This document shows positions 55,263 through 64,000 of a DNA stretch of 64,000 bases, in pieces. The stretch is from Vanessa cardui (Eukaryota; Arthropoda; Insecta; Lepidoptera; Nymphalidae). The stretch's first letter is position 1. Each line of letters begins with the position of its first letter. Both the position numbers and the translations under genes were made by a program. The notes under the pieces were generated by a model. The model did no database searches. It was not told where the DNA came from and was given only the letters and a program-made list of their open reading frames with translations. The stretch is taken from NCBI RefSeq assembly GCF_905220365.1, contig NC_061126.1, positions 1,674,001 to 1,738,000 of the forward strand. The letters are read 5' to 3'.

Positions 55263-55883
55263 AACCATAAATATTGTTATTCAGAATAGTTGTCGTTTAT
55301 TGTCCAAAAATATTAATAATGTAGAACATATGCATAATAAATATACCACAGTTTTATTATACTACGTCGATAGGGGGATATACATATATATAATATGTTA
55401 TTTAAATATATCTTCATAACGGATTAATTTCAGCTATTTTAACGTTTATTTCACATAATTTTTAAAGCAATATTTATTCAATGATACAATAAAAATGCAT
55501 ATACAAAAAAATAAACATAAAGATAATTTAAGTTATTCTACTTTTCGCCGTTATGTTAATGTACAAGAAAAATGTAAGAAATGTTTTTATTATGTAAAAA
55601 GCTGTCAGGCGTTAGGATAAATTCATCGTAACGCCACCCCTAGCCAATTCTAATCACGCAGTTAACATAATATGTTATATTATAACAATAGTTAACATTG
55701 AACTGACGCGATATAATGGGTCAAGTGTTTATTATGGATTTGTGAAAAAATACAATAACCAATGAAATAATTAACTTACATATTACAGTACATATATGTA
55801 TAACTGTTGTGTACTAATAAACACCTTTACACCATACATAGATCATTATCGGTAAATTTACATTTGTATTAAAACCTGATTAA
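55263..55883. other. Unique AT-rich DNA
   Basis: No gene or repeat recognised. Confidence 0.4.
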
Positions 55884-56142
55884 TAATGGCCCAATGGTCA
55901 CAGCGCGTGCATCTTAACCGATGATTGTGAGTTCAAACTCAGGCAAGCACCACTCAGTTTTAATGTGCTAAATTTGTGTTTATAATTTATTTCGAGCTCG
56001 GTGAAGGAAAAAATCGTGAGAAAACCTGCATTTGTCTAATTTCGACAAAATTCTATCACATGTGAATCCATCAGCTCGCTTTGGAGCAGCGTGGTGGAAT
56101 ATGGTCCTAACCTTCTCCTAAATTATAGACTGTTACTTTACC
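55884..56142 (+). repeat. Metulj-like SINE, near full length
   Basis: AATGGCCCAATGGTCACAGC (box A), GATTGTGAGTTCAAACTC (box B), CAAGCACCACTCAG, GAAGGAAAAAATCGTGAG, AGCAGCGTGGTGGAATATG, GACTGTTACTTTACC. Confidence 0.85.
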
Positions 56143-56235
56143 ATTACTAGTTAGAATATGAAATGTAGCGAAGTGGTCTGGCGTCTGGCTGGGGGACCTT
56201 CGAAATAAAAGTATAGGTTTTTACGCTGGTAATTT

Positions 56236-57000
56236 ATTTTCATCAATGGCGAATACATCTCCCACTTGAGATTCGCAGACGACATCGTCATCGTGGCCGA
56301 AACGCTGCAGGACCTACAACAAATGCCGAACGAGCTGGCTGATTCTTCTATGCGTGTCGGCTTACGGACAAACTTGGATAAAACCAAGGTCATGTTCAAT
56401 GATCATGTTCTACCGGAACCGACTACGATACGCGTACCGTCGTCGAAGTTGTATGTCGACCTGGGGCAGACTTTGCGATTAGGTAGACAACAACCTTGAG
56501 GACGAGGTGAATAAAAGAATTCAGCTGGCTTGGGCAGCGTTTGGGAAGTTACGAATCTTTACATCGTCGATCTCACAGTGTCTTAAGACGAAAGTCTTCA
56601 ACAAGGGCGCCCTACCCGTCATTACATACGGAGCCGAAACGTGGACACTCATGACAGGGCTGGTCCACCAGTTTAAAGTCGCTCAGCGTGCTATGGATCG
56701 CATCAAAAATGAGGTGACCCGTCAATGAACCAAAGTCATCGACATAGCCCACCAGATTAGTAAGCTAAAATGGCAGTGGGCTGGCCATATTTGTCGGAAA
56801 ACGTGTTCTAGAGTGGAGACCGCGTCTCGGTAAACGTAGTGTAGGACGTCCTCAGACACGGTGGAGTGACGATATACGCAATACGGCAGACAGAAGCTGG
56901 ATGCGAGTAGCCGGAGAAAGACCACAGTCGCGTGCACTTGGAGAGACCTATGTCCAGCAGTGGACAAAAACGGGCTGATGATAATGATGGTGATGATGTA
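56236..57000 (+). pseudogene. RTE-type LINE reverse transcriptase remnant
   Basis: From 56236 the frame reads INGEYISHLRFADDIVIVAE, containing the FADD catalytic motif. NLDKTKVMFN follows, then LGQTLRLGRQQ. A frameshift at about 56497 moves into the next frame (RIQLAWAAFGKLR, YGAETWTL at about 56638, VAQRAMDRIKNEV). Then come a deletion, a TGA stop at 56726, TKVIDIAHQISKLKWQWAGH, another deletion at about 56800, and the C-terminal block with further stops. The tail is GATGATAATGATGGTGATG. It is broken in at least three places, with the endonuclease and most of the RT missing. RTE elements encode an endonuclease-RT that mobilises them and sometimes SINEs. Confidence 0.85.
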
Positions 57001-57234
57001 ATCAAATTAACTTTAAAATATTATATGATTAACAAGATGGAACATGATCCATTTGATAATCATGAGTTCGTCCTATCCTATCAAGTGCAGTTGGCGCTCC
57101 TCAAATATGACCCTATTCGGTTATCATTTTCAAATGATATATAATTGTATATTCATAGTAACATTGATCATTTTGATAAAATCAGTGATAATCATTGTAT
57201 GTGAACAAGATGTAAGTATAAGTGTCTAACGCCA

Positions 57235-57605
57235 AGTTTCTTACTTTGCAAAGTCAATAAATCCTTCTTGGGGTAAAGTATCCGTTTCTACATTAAAATT
57301 CCTCAGCCATTTTTAACTTTTCCGTTTCATAAATTCAAATCATTTGTAAAAAAAAGTTTTACTAAAGAAGGGATATTATTCAATACAAGATTATAGAGAC
57401 GATAAAAAAGTGACTTGTTGTTGACTTCCAGGCAAGATATATTACATACATATGTATATAATTATTTATAACTAACATGACTGTTTTTTTAAATGTCGAA
57501 AAAGAGTAAATATTTAGTATATGGTCGGTTCTTTTCAGTAGAATCTATGTACTTTCCGAAACGGTGGTACCTTCACGTAATATAGTTGTTAAATGACGAT
57601 TCTAA
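57235..57605 (+). repeat. LINE 3' end (family E), long copy
   Basis: Sense-strand reading: TTGCAAAGTCAATAAATCC, TTCTTGGGGTAAAGTATCCG, TTAACTTTTCCGTTTCATAA (polymerase C-terminal codons, now broken), GTTGACTTCCAGGCAAG, TGTCGAAAAAGAGTAA, GAATCTATGTACTTTCC, then ATAGTTGTTAAATGACGATTC. The TTTGA tail itself is lost. Confidence 0.75.
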
Positions 57606-58834
57606 TTCTAAAAATACATATATACATATACAAAACAATAAATTTAATAACTTACACACTACACATAATGTTTCAACAACTATACAGATTTTTGTTACTA
57701 GTTTAAAGATTGTTTTGGGTCCTAGATGTTTATATACTCTACACATATAAAAGAAAAACATATAATACATATGACATAAATTTACGTATGATCAACTCTT
57801 TCACCGCTGTTTTTCTTTCGAACGTAACCAATCCTGTATAAAAAAACCCCGAAGAACTTTTACATTCGACCCGAATAGAAAATCGTATGATGACTTAGCC
57901 GTTGTTTGCGTTCGAGCTTAGCTTACCTATGAAATAGTGTTTGTGTTGACCGGGCGCTGCACGGACAGCCGGATAACAATATGCTTATTTTAACAAGTAA
58001 CATGCTAACGCCGGGCCGGCTATGCTAATATTTACCTTATAAGTGGCGACTCATCGCCGTTACCAATGTACCGAGTTTACGTGAAATATGCACTTATTTT
58101 TCGTTCGCTACGAATTTTCTTTATGGTTATTATACATTCGAAAGCTACTAAATTATAAGTTATAATAGTTAGTATGTTTTATATACCTTATTTTCTTTTT
58201 GTATACCTATGTATAATTAGTATAAAAGTGTTTTAAGCTGACATGTCAAACAATTCTAATTTCAAAACTTCTTTTAGTTTTACAAACAATTAATCTTGTT
58301 GATCATAAAACTTAAGTAATAACAAAGTCATTATGAAATAATACGATCAAGAGTTTTATTCTCCTATATTCCCATACATGATATATCTAACACTTGCGCC
58401 CTCCGCTCATACATGGGCAAAACCAGCAATGTTTATGCAGCGAAAAAATAATAACGTATTAATCAACAACAATGCTTGATATGATGCTGAAAAATAAATC
58501 CGGATTCGAATATTTATAGTAATATAGCGTTATTAATAGCTGTCAGTGCTTTTTATGTTAAGGTTTGTTTTCGTCTACGCCGGCTTAATTCCCGAGAAAT
58601 ATACAAAGGTACGATCTCTTATCTAAATCTGAGCTAGAAGACGGATCAAAAGAGAACTTAATCAAATTATTACAGCCATTAATTTTATATGAAAAGGATA
58701 TTTATCTCTTCCCGAAGATTGAAAATTTCGTAATAAATTCAGTTTTAATCAACCGGTGTAGCCGGTAACTACCAATCATCGTTATAACGTGTTTTCACTA
58801 AGTTCATCATCCTTTTAACTTTTAATATTAATTT
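57606..58834. other. Unique DNA with a GC-richer block
   Basis: 57890-58090 is GC-richer than its surroundings, with repeated ATGCTWA motifs (57981, 58011, 58022), CGCCGGGCCGGC (about 58010) and a small hairpin GGCGACTCATCGCC (58045-58058). It could be a regulatory element. No coding frame supported. Confidence 0.35.
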
Positions 58835-59026
58835 TTGATGCACGCAGGATGGTCACCTGTTGGAAAAAGACTGCCACCGTTCATGGATATCTACAATACC
58901 GGGCTTGAAAGTGCCTTTCCTGTCCTTAAGAAAGCTGTAGACTCTTTTTTGAACGTTCGGAAAAGTACAACCAATCTATGGGAGCATAGATTGGTTGTGC
59001 TTGGTACCCTAAAAGAAATGCCTTAG
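58835..59026 (+). other. Unassigned 63-codon open frame with hairpin
   Basis: The frame starts MMHAGWSPVGKRLPPF and is preceded by a T-rich tract and an AG (TGATGCACGCAG just before 58848) that could act as a splice acceptor. Composition is less AT-biased than the surroundings. An 18-bp-arm hairpin (58963-58980/58985-59002, loop GGAG) lies inside it. No protein family is recognised. It may be a terminal exon, a TE scrap or chance. Confidence 0.2.
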
Positions 59027-59139
59027 ATATTACGCTCTTAATAAATATTAAATATGCTAGATTATTCTTTTTAAATAATATTCAAATAAGAAGATAAAAT
59101 GGCAGTTGAAGTATCTGATTACAAGGTACTCCAGATGAT

Positions 59140-59310
59140 TAGAAATTTTAACCTCGAGACCAAAGATGTTATATATCTTGTACACTGACTAACTCAGCCT
59201 TCAAATCGCAAAACAAAAATACTAAGTATTGCTGGTTAGCAATTCACTATGTGCTGAGTAGTATCTATCTATATGAGCTTACACTAACCCATACCACTAA
59301 TTAAAAAAGA
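59140..59310 (-). repeat. Family B repeat, strongly degraded
   Basis: CTGACTAACTCAGCCTTCAAA, AATACTAAGTATTGCTGG, TGAGCTTACACTAACCC, ATACCACTAA keep the reversed family B order. Confidence 0.55.
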
Positions 59311-59439
59311 TTTTATATATAAACAAACACTACAACAGAATCTTTGTATTATCAATTTATCCGGTAAACAAAAAGTCCCTTAACGAACGCAGACAAATAA
59401 AAAAGACCACAAAAAATACTATCCTACTATCTCGACACT

Positions 59440-59720
59440 TCCAATTAATGTTTCTGTATAAAACCGTACAACGGAAAGCAACCGCTAACTCGAGCGCCCC
59501 ACCTGAGCCTTATCTCTCCGGACCGCTGCAAACAATTAAAGCGTGTCTTATCGCGGCCATATTTAAACCGGATCAGAGGAACAAATAAAACTGGGTGTGT
59601 ATCAACGCAATCATTACCCGGTTCTGCACAATTCATACAAATTGTTTCGAGATCCCAAACGCAGCGAAGGCATGGTTTGTTTATATCGTACGATATTTTA
59701 TGTACGTTTTATCGGACGAA
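59440..59720. promoter_or_regulatory. GC-richer block with clustered binding-site motifs
   Basis: Contains CACCTG (E-box, 59500-59505), TTATCT and CTTATC (GATA-type, about 59510 and 59547), CCATATTTAAA (about 59557), GTTTGTTTAT (forkhead-type, about 59675) and the perfect 14-bp palindrome ATATCGTACGATAT (59683-59696). A 63-codon minus-strand frame at 59445-59636 overlaps but shows no family motif. Candidate cis-regulatory element; inference. Confidence 0.3.
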
Positions 59721-60445
59721 TAAAATATATTATTTTTTATGAAAATAAATAACATCGATCGATAGGAATTTAAGACTTGTTATACTTCCATATTTATTTA
59801 TTTGTATAAATACCACATTAAGAAAAAAACCGTTATTTTAATTTTGACACTGGCTGTTAATGAAAATACTAAATTAAAATTTTAAAAAATCACAGTCATG
59901 AAACACGTCTGTGAATATGCTTATTATACATTACATCTTAGAATGATAAATTTTAAATTTATTGCACAGTAAAGACGGCAAATTTACAACAGTGTTATTC
60001 AGTAATACAGTTACTAATGTTATTATGAATATGTAGTATCAATATCACATTTTAATTTCACCATCGTTTTCTGTGGTGAGTTCAGAGTTTTCTCATACAG
60101 AATTGGTCTATGTTATTACATAATTTATTTGATATTATTCACTACCAATAATAGAATAACTTCACAAATAATATAGAACTCAAACTATACCGCTAGTGAA
60201 ACTCATTGTCGTGAATTAAGTTATATGTCTTTTACTTCAATTCTCAAACGAAGTAATTTAACCTCAAAGCAAATTATTTTATGAAACATATAAAAGAAAT
60301 TTTTTACTGGGTAGAGTAATTATCCCCTAGAGTAACACTCCACTTACGATACTTTGTATTGCTGTAATCCAGTTAAAAGAATGAATAAGTCAATGTTGTT
60401 ACAGGCACAATTCAACAAATTTATATGGCCTTCCTGAGATACAAA
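59721..60445. other. Unique AT-rich DNA
   Basis: No gene or repeat recognised. Confidence 0.4.
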
Positions 60446-60700
60446 TGCCTCGATGGACCAGTCACCAGATATACGGCCACAGATTCCGAGGTCATAGGTT
60501 CAAAGCTTAGGTCATGCCAATTAAATGTTATTGAGTTTTGCCGTTCCATCGGATTACGAGATCATAATCATGAAGACAGCGTGATTAGTTGGTTTCCTTA
60601 AAATTGGCCGCGTTGTATGAAATCAGTCAAGCCAGCATCGTCATAGATCAAGCATGCCAAATATTGTTATTGTAAGAAATATTTTATATTTAACTATGAA
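60446..60700 (+). repeat. tRNA-derived SINE, third family
   Basis: GCCTCGATGGACCAGTCACC (box A region), a CGGCCACAGATTCCGAGG block, TCATAGGTTCAAAGCTTAGG (box B region), then ATTGAGTTTTGCCG and TCGGATTACGAGATC. The order matches a lepidopteran SINE type distinct from Metulj and from 23785-24019. Decayed, with no clear target duplication. Confidence 0.6.
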
Positions 60701-60804
60701 CTTAATAACATTTGTGAATCTATTTTACGTACGTATATACAATTAATTGTTCATGTATTTTTTTTATTTATTTATTTATTTTTTTATTTATATAAGTTTA
60801 CAAA

Positions 60805-60975
60805 ACTGTATTATATCATTAAAATAACCGCGTTTTACTAAATACATATGTATACATGGTACGTATACCAAAATAACATTTTTTATAATTCTTGTCTGCC
60901 GTTCCGATTTTTACGGAACTTTCACTGGCAGAGAGCTAATGTTAGGTATAAAGAGTAACTTAGGCTGTAACAACT
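60805..60975 (+). mobile_element. Helitron-like family D, truncated
   Basis: AAAATAACCGCGTTTTACTA, CATATGTATACATGGTACG, CCAAAATAACATTTTTTAT, then GGAACTTTCACTGGCAGAG and AGAGTAACTTAGGCTG. The 3' CTAG end is missing. Confidence 0.7.
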
Positions 60976-61799
60976 CTTTTGTTATATTCAAAGGCGCCGG
61001 TACAGCCTGTTTATAATATATTTATTAACAATAAAAAATAATACTGCTTAATTTAATTTAAAACGTCCGTCGTGTTGTTTAAAAGAACTTACGCATGTGA
61101 AGTACCCCAGCAATTGCCTTTAATATTTTAAAGTTCATTTTATTTTATGGGTCGAAATAAAAACCCGGTCAAGTACGAACCGGACTTACGGATCGAGAAA
61201 CGAGGCTTTATTCACCATTTTTCCTAACAAAGTTTTTCAATAAACTCTTAGATTTTTTTTTAGCTAAGTGGTGTTTTTTCACAACAATTGTTTTACTAAA
61301 ACTTTTATATAAGCACTAAGCATTTTCATCGAATTACCTATTTTACAAATATTTGTGGTACTATGAATATATGTTATGTATTGATACCCTTATGATAGTA
61401 GTACTAAGGTTAGGGTCTAGCTCATAAGGGTGTAGATGACGAAGTCTTTACATCAAATCTTTGTTTGAACTTGTAATCCTTTTCAAAAGTGCTTGTAACA
61501 GCCTACTTGAATAAATTACATTAATTTGATTTCGAACCAGTAAAAAGATTCTATGTTGTATATAAATACTCAGACTGGCTAGCCTAAGTAGGGAATTTGG
61601 CAGTGTTATACATCAAGCAGCTCGTAATGCCGTTTATCCTTACTTAATCTTTCCCTGATCAGATTATTGTTCTATCAGACAGTAATAACGCCCTTACAGT
61701 TGTGCTCACAATTGTGCCTTATTGTAAAGATTATTACGTTCCAATTCACGTCTTTTTTTATTTGATGGTGTTAATCCACTTTGACATATTACTTGTTTG
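60976..61799. other. Unique AT-rich DNA
   Basis: No gene seen. A family E terminal scrap (AAAAGTGCTTGTAACAGCC, TTGAATAAATTAC) lies at 61483-61525. Confidence 0.4.
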
Positions 61800-62468
61800 C
61801 TTAGTGATAGGGCTTTGTGCTAGTCCGTTTGATACCACTCACTCATCAGATATTCTACCATCAAACAGCAGTACCGAATCAAATCAAATAAAAATAAACT
61901 CTATTCAAGTGGGCTTTTACAAGCACTTTTGAATCGTCATTTAACAATTAAGTGAAGCTACCACCGGTTCCGAAAGTAGTTTCTACCAAGAAGAACCGGC
62001 AAAAAACTCAGTAGTTACTCTTTTTCAACATTTAAAAAATACAAAGTCATGTTAGTTATTACAGTTATTTTAATTAATATATCCTGCCTGGAAGTCAACA
62101 GGTATTAATTCCACGCTTTTTTTTTCATCTACAAAATCTTGTATCGAATAATATGCCTATTTTACCAATTAATTTTTTATAAACGATTTGAATTTACGAA
62201 ACGGCAAAGTTAAAAATGTCTGCGGAATTTTATTATAGAAACGGATACCTTGCCCCAAGAAAGATTTATTGACTTTCCAAGATTATAAATAAACCGGATT
62301 GCTCTCTTTTGTATTATGTTCCGGTTTGAAGGCTGAGAGAGCCTGAGTAAGGTACCAAGGTTGGTGGCACATTGGCTATGTAATGGCTAATATTTCTTAC
62401 AGCGCCACGGTGACCACATACCGTCAGGTGGCATATTCTTCTCGTCCGTCTACTTATGTCATAAAAAA
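61800..62468 (+). repeat. Family B repeat split by a LINE tail
   Basis: TAGTGATAGGGCTTTGTGC, CACTCATCAGATATTCTACC, AACAGCAGTACCG before; GTTCCGGTTTGAAGGCTGAG, CCAAGGTTGGTGGCACATTG, CGTCAGGTGGCATATTC, CATAAAAAAACC after the family E insertion. Confidence 0.85.
61876..62310 (-). pseudogene. LINE 3' end (family E) with polymerase C-terminus
   Basis: Inserted in family B. On the minus strand an open frame ending at 62169 includes SFLGQGIRFYNKIPQTFLTL, then PFRKFKSFIKN and a stop. The F-Y-N-K-[IL]-P...F-K-x-F-I pattern is the usual C-terminus of CR1/Jockey-type LINE polymerases. The 3' UTR follows down to 61876, ending in a TTTGA-type tail (ATCAAATCAAAT on plus). This copy identifies all other family E copies as LINE tails. 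Confidence 0.8.
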
Positions 62469-62979
62469 ACCATGAATACGCCAATTATGAAGCTCAGTAT
62501 TATTCTCTAAAAATACTAAAGCTGAGTCTACATTTTTCCTCGCGATACCTTGTTAGTTCCTCTTGAACCTTGCTTTAATATTTGATGATATGTTTTTCAA
62601 CTCCGTGAGATACTTCCCTTCTCGCTACATCTCATAGAAAATAAATTGAATTTATTAGTATTAGCTCGTTGCATAAACGTTTTACACGTACTCTTGCGAA
62701 GAGATGCGGAATATTTTAAATATATGTAAGACTTTATTCTATTATACTCTTATGTTTAAAATATTTGAATACAAGCTACACTTAATTATTTTAGTATGGG
62801 TTTAGTATGGATAATGTGGAATTCACACTATCAAACACTGGAATCATTTCTATTAACCACTTTATATATTTTACAATGGGTCGAAAAGGCCCAGTAGCAC
62901 ACACAAATCTTAACAAAATAATGCCGCTTCAAAAGATTTTACTTTTTATTAATGTGGTATTACTTTGTGATAAACGAGT

Positions 62980-63230
62980 TACCACCCACTTATAATATAT
63001 TCTACTGTTGGGCAGCATTACTTTGTATTGTTGTACTCCGGATTGAAAGGTGAGTAAGCCAGTGTAACTCCTATGCCTGTGCGCAAGGGACGTAACAGTT
63101 TCTGCTGCCTTACATTAGAGATGTAAGAGGTGATTAAAAATGTCTTACGACGCTAATGTCTGTAGGTGGTGGTGACCACGCCATGAAGTGGCCACGTCAT
63201 AGGCCGTTTACGTATATATTTCATGACAAA
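62980..63230 (+). repeat. Family B repeat, degraded
   Basis: ACGAGTTACCACCCACTTAT, TTGTTGTACTCCGGATTG, GTGAGTAAGCCAGTGTAAC, GTGGTGGTGACCACGCC, ending ATGACAAAAAATAAATAAA. Confidence 0.75.
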
Positions 63231-63239
63231 AAATAAATA

Positions 63240-64000
63240 AAAATCTCCAACTCGAATATCAACTTCATAACCGTCAGATCAGTACTTGTCTAATGCTGCT
63301 ACTTCGTGTTACCCTACTTCATAAGTTTGAATATACACAAACATTCCAAAGCAACAAAATCTACCGTGAAATCGACGTAGTCGGGCTGTGAAGCGCTAAA
63401 TAGGTGGATTGTGATGGAAAACTAACCGTGTCTCAGAAGAACACATCCTTCGCAATATGCGCTACATTTACTTTACGAGTTTAGGAAATACGAAACTTTT
63501 AAGCGTTTAGCGTTTCTTGTGTTTGTAAAAAGGAACGTAGAATCCTTTTTTATATAATTTGTTTTATAAACAATGTTATGTGACTATCTGTAAATGCTCC
63601 ACTGCTAGGCATAGGCCTTTTGTGCTTTTGAGAAGATGACTTCGTGCATATACAAACGACAAGAGATGAGTTATAAAGGCGAATGGTATCTGAGTATTTT
63701 TTAGTCACCAAGTAGCTTAGTTCTTTTGATCAGAAAACATATACTTAATAATTATTTCCCAATGAACACTTTCCATCAGAAAACAAACAGACTATATTAG
63801 TTAAGTTTTCGGAAATATTTTAATTCTGATACCTACAGAAATCCATTTTTGGGTCTACCACCGCCAAATTTAAACCAGTAGTCCTCAAATATCATTATCT
63901 CCAAACAATGGATATCTTCAATGGTCAACAATACAGACAAGACATATTATTTATAAAAAATACTAATTTTAAATTTAACCCAATATATCATAAGTGCCCT
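63240..64000. other. Unique AT-rich DNA with a SINE scrap
   Basis: No gene seen. 63588-63685 (CTGTAAATGCTCCACTGC, AGGCATAGGCC, GATGAGTTATAAAGGCG) resembles a reversed Metulj-like SINE tail and body, strongly decayed. Confidence 0.4.

Noticed and set aside
56722..57005. Minus-strand frames of 65-81 codons
   Set aside because: Antisense shadows of the RTE remnant.
60446..60520. Possible tRNA gene
   Set aside because: Box B is decayed and the sequence continues into a SINE-like body.

Overview
This window looks like nuclear DNA of a butterfly or moth, most likely a nymphalid-type butterfly. The evidence is strong AT-richness, no bacterial-style gene packing, and many dispersed repeats of kinds typical of Lepidoptera. 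These are Metulj-like tRNA-derived SINEs, short non-autonomous Helitron-like elements ending in CTAG, 3' ends of CR1/Jockey-type and RTE-type LINEs, and a poly(A)-ended repeat called family B here. I see no host protein-coding exon that I can defend. The window is either a gene desert or lies inside one or more large introns. No CRISPR array, rRNA or functional tRNA gene was seen.

The only long open frames belong to one nearly intact CR1-group LINE on the minus strand (7439-12916): ORF1 of 449 residues, ORF2 of 941 residues with endonuclease and reverse transcriptase, and a perfect 22-unit GAAAT tail. It sits inside an older repeat, family H (7160-7438 plus 12917-14342). A second H copy, in the opposite orientation and without the LINE, lies at 39065-40775 and gives the empty-site sequence. 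Each H copy holds a long-armed foldback palindrome and a Helitron-like insertion at the same position. The second H copy is itself inserted in another Helitron-like element, so the nesting is three levels deep.

Layout. 1-2480: LINE 3' end, family B, a SINE whose tRNA-like head has expanded into an 18/36/72-bp minisatellite, and a Helitron. 2851-3184: a short deleted H copy. 3185-7160: mostly unique. 7160-14342: H with the nested LINE. 14930-24757: SINEs and family B, partly nested and in inverted pairs, plus a second SINE family. 25786-36165: sparse SINE, LINE and Helitron copies in unique AT-rich DNA. 36986-39050: mostly unique, with a GC-rich island (38380-38530) that has core-promoter-like spacing on the minus strand. 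39051-48835: dense Helitron and SINE cluster. 49400-49600: a homeodomain-site cluster. 50571-57605: LINE remnants, including RTE reverse-transcriptase pieces. 57606-64000: unique DNA with two regulatory-looking blocks, a third SINE family and nested family B copies.

The genes here do not form a host pathway. The LINE proteins act in cis to copy their own RNA. SINEs depend on LINE machinery in trans, and the Helitron-like elements would need a RepHel protein that is not encoded in the window. All family names other than Metulj-like, CR1-group, RTE and Helitron-like are working labels for this annotation; assignments rest on pattern recognition, not database searches.
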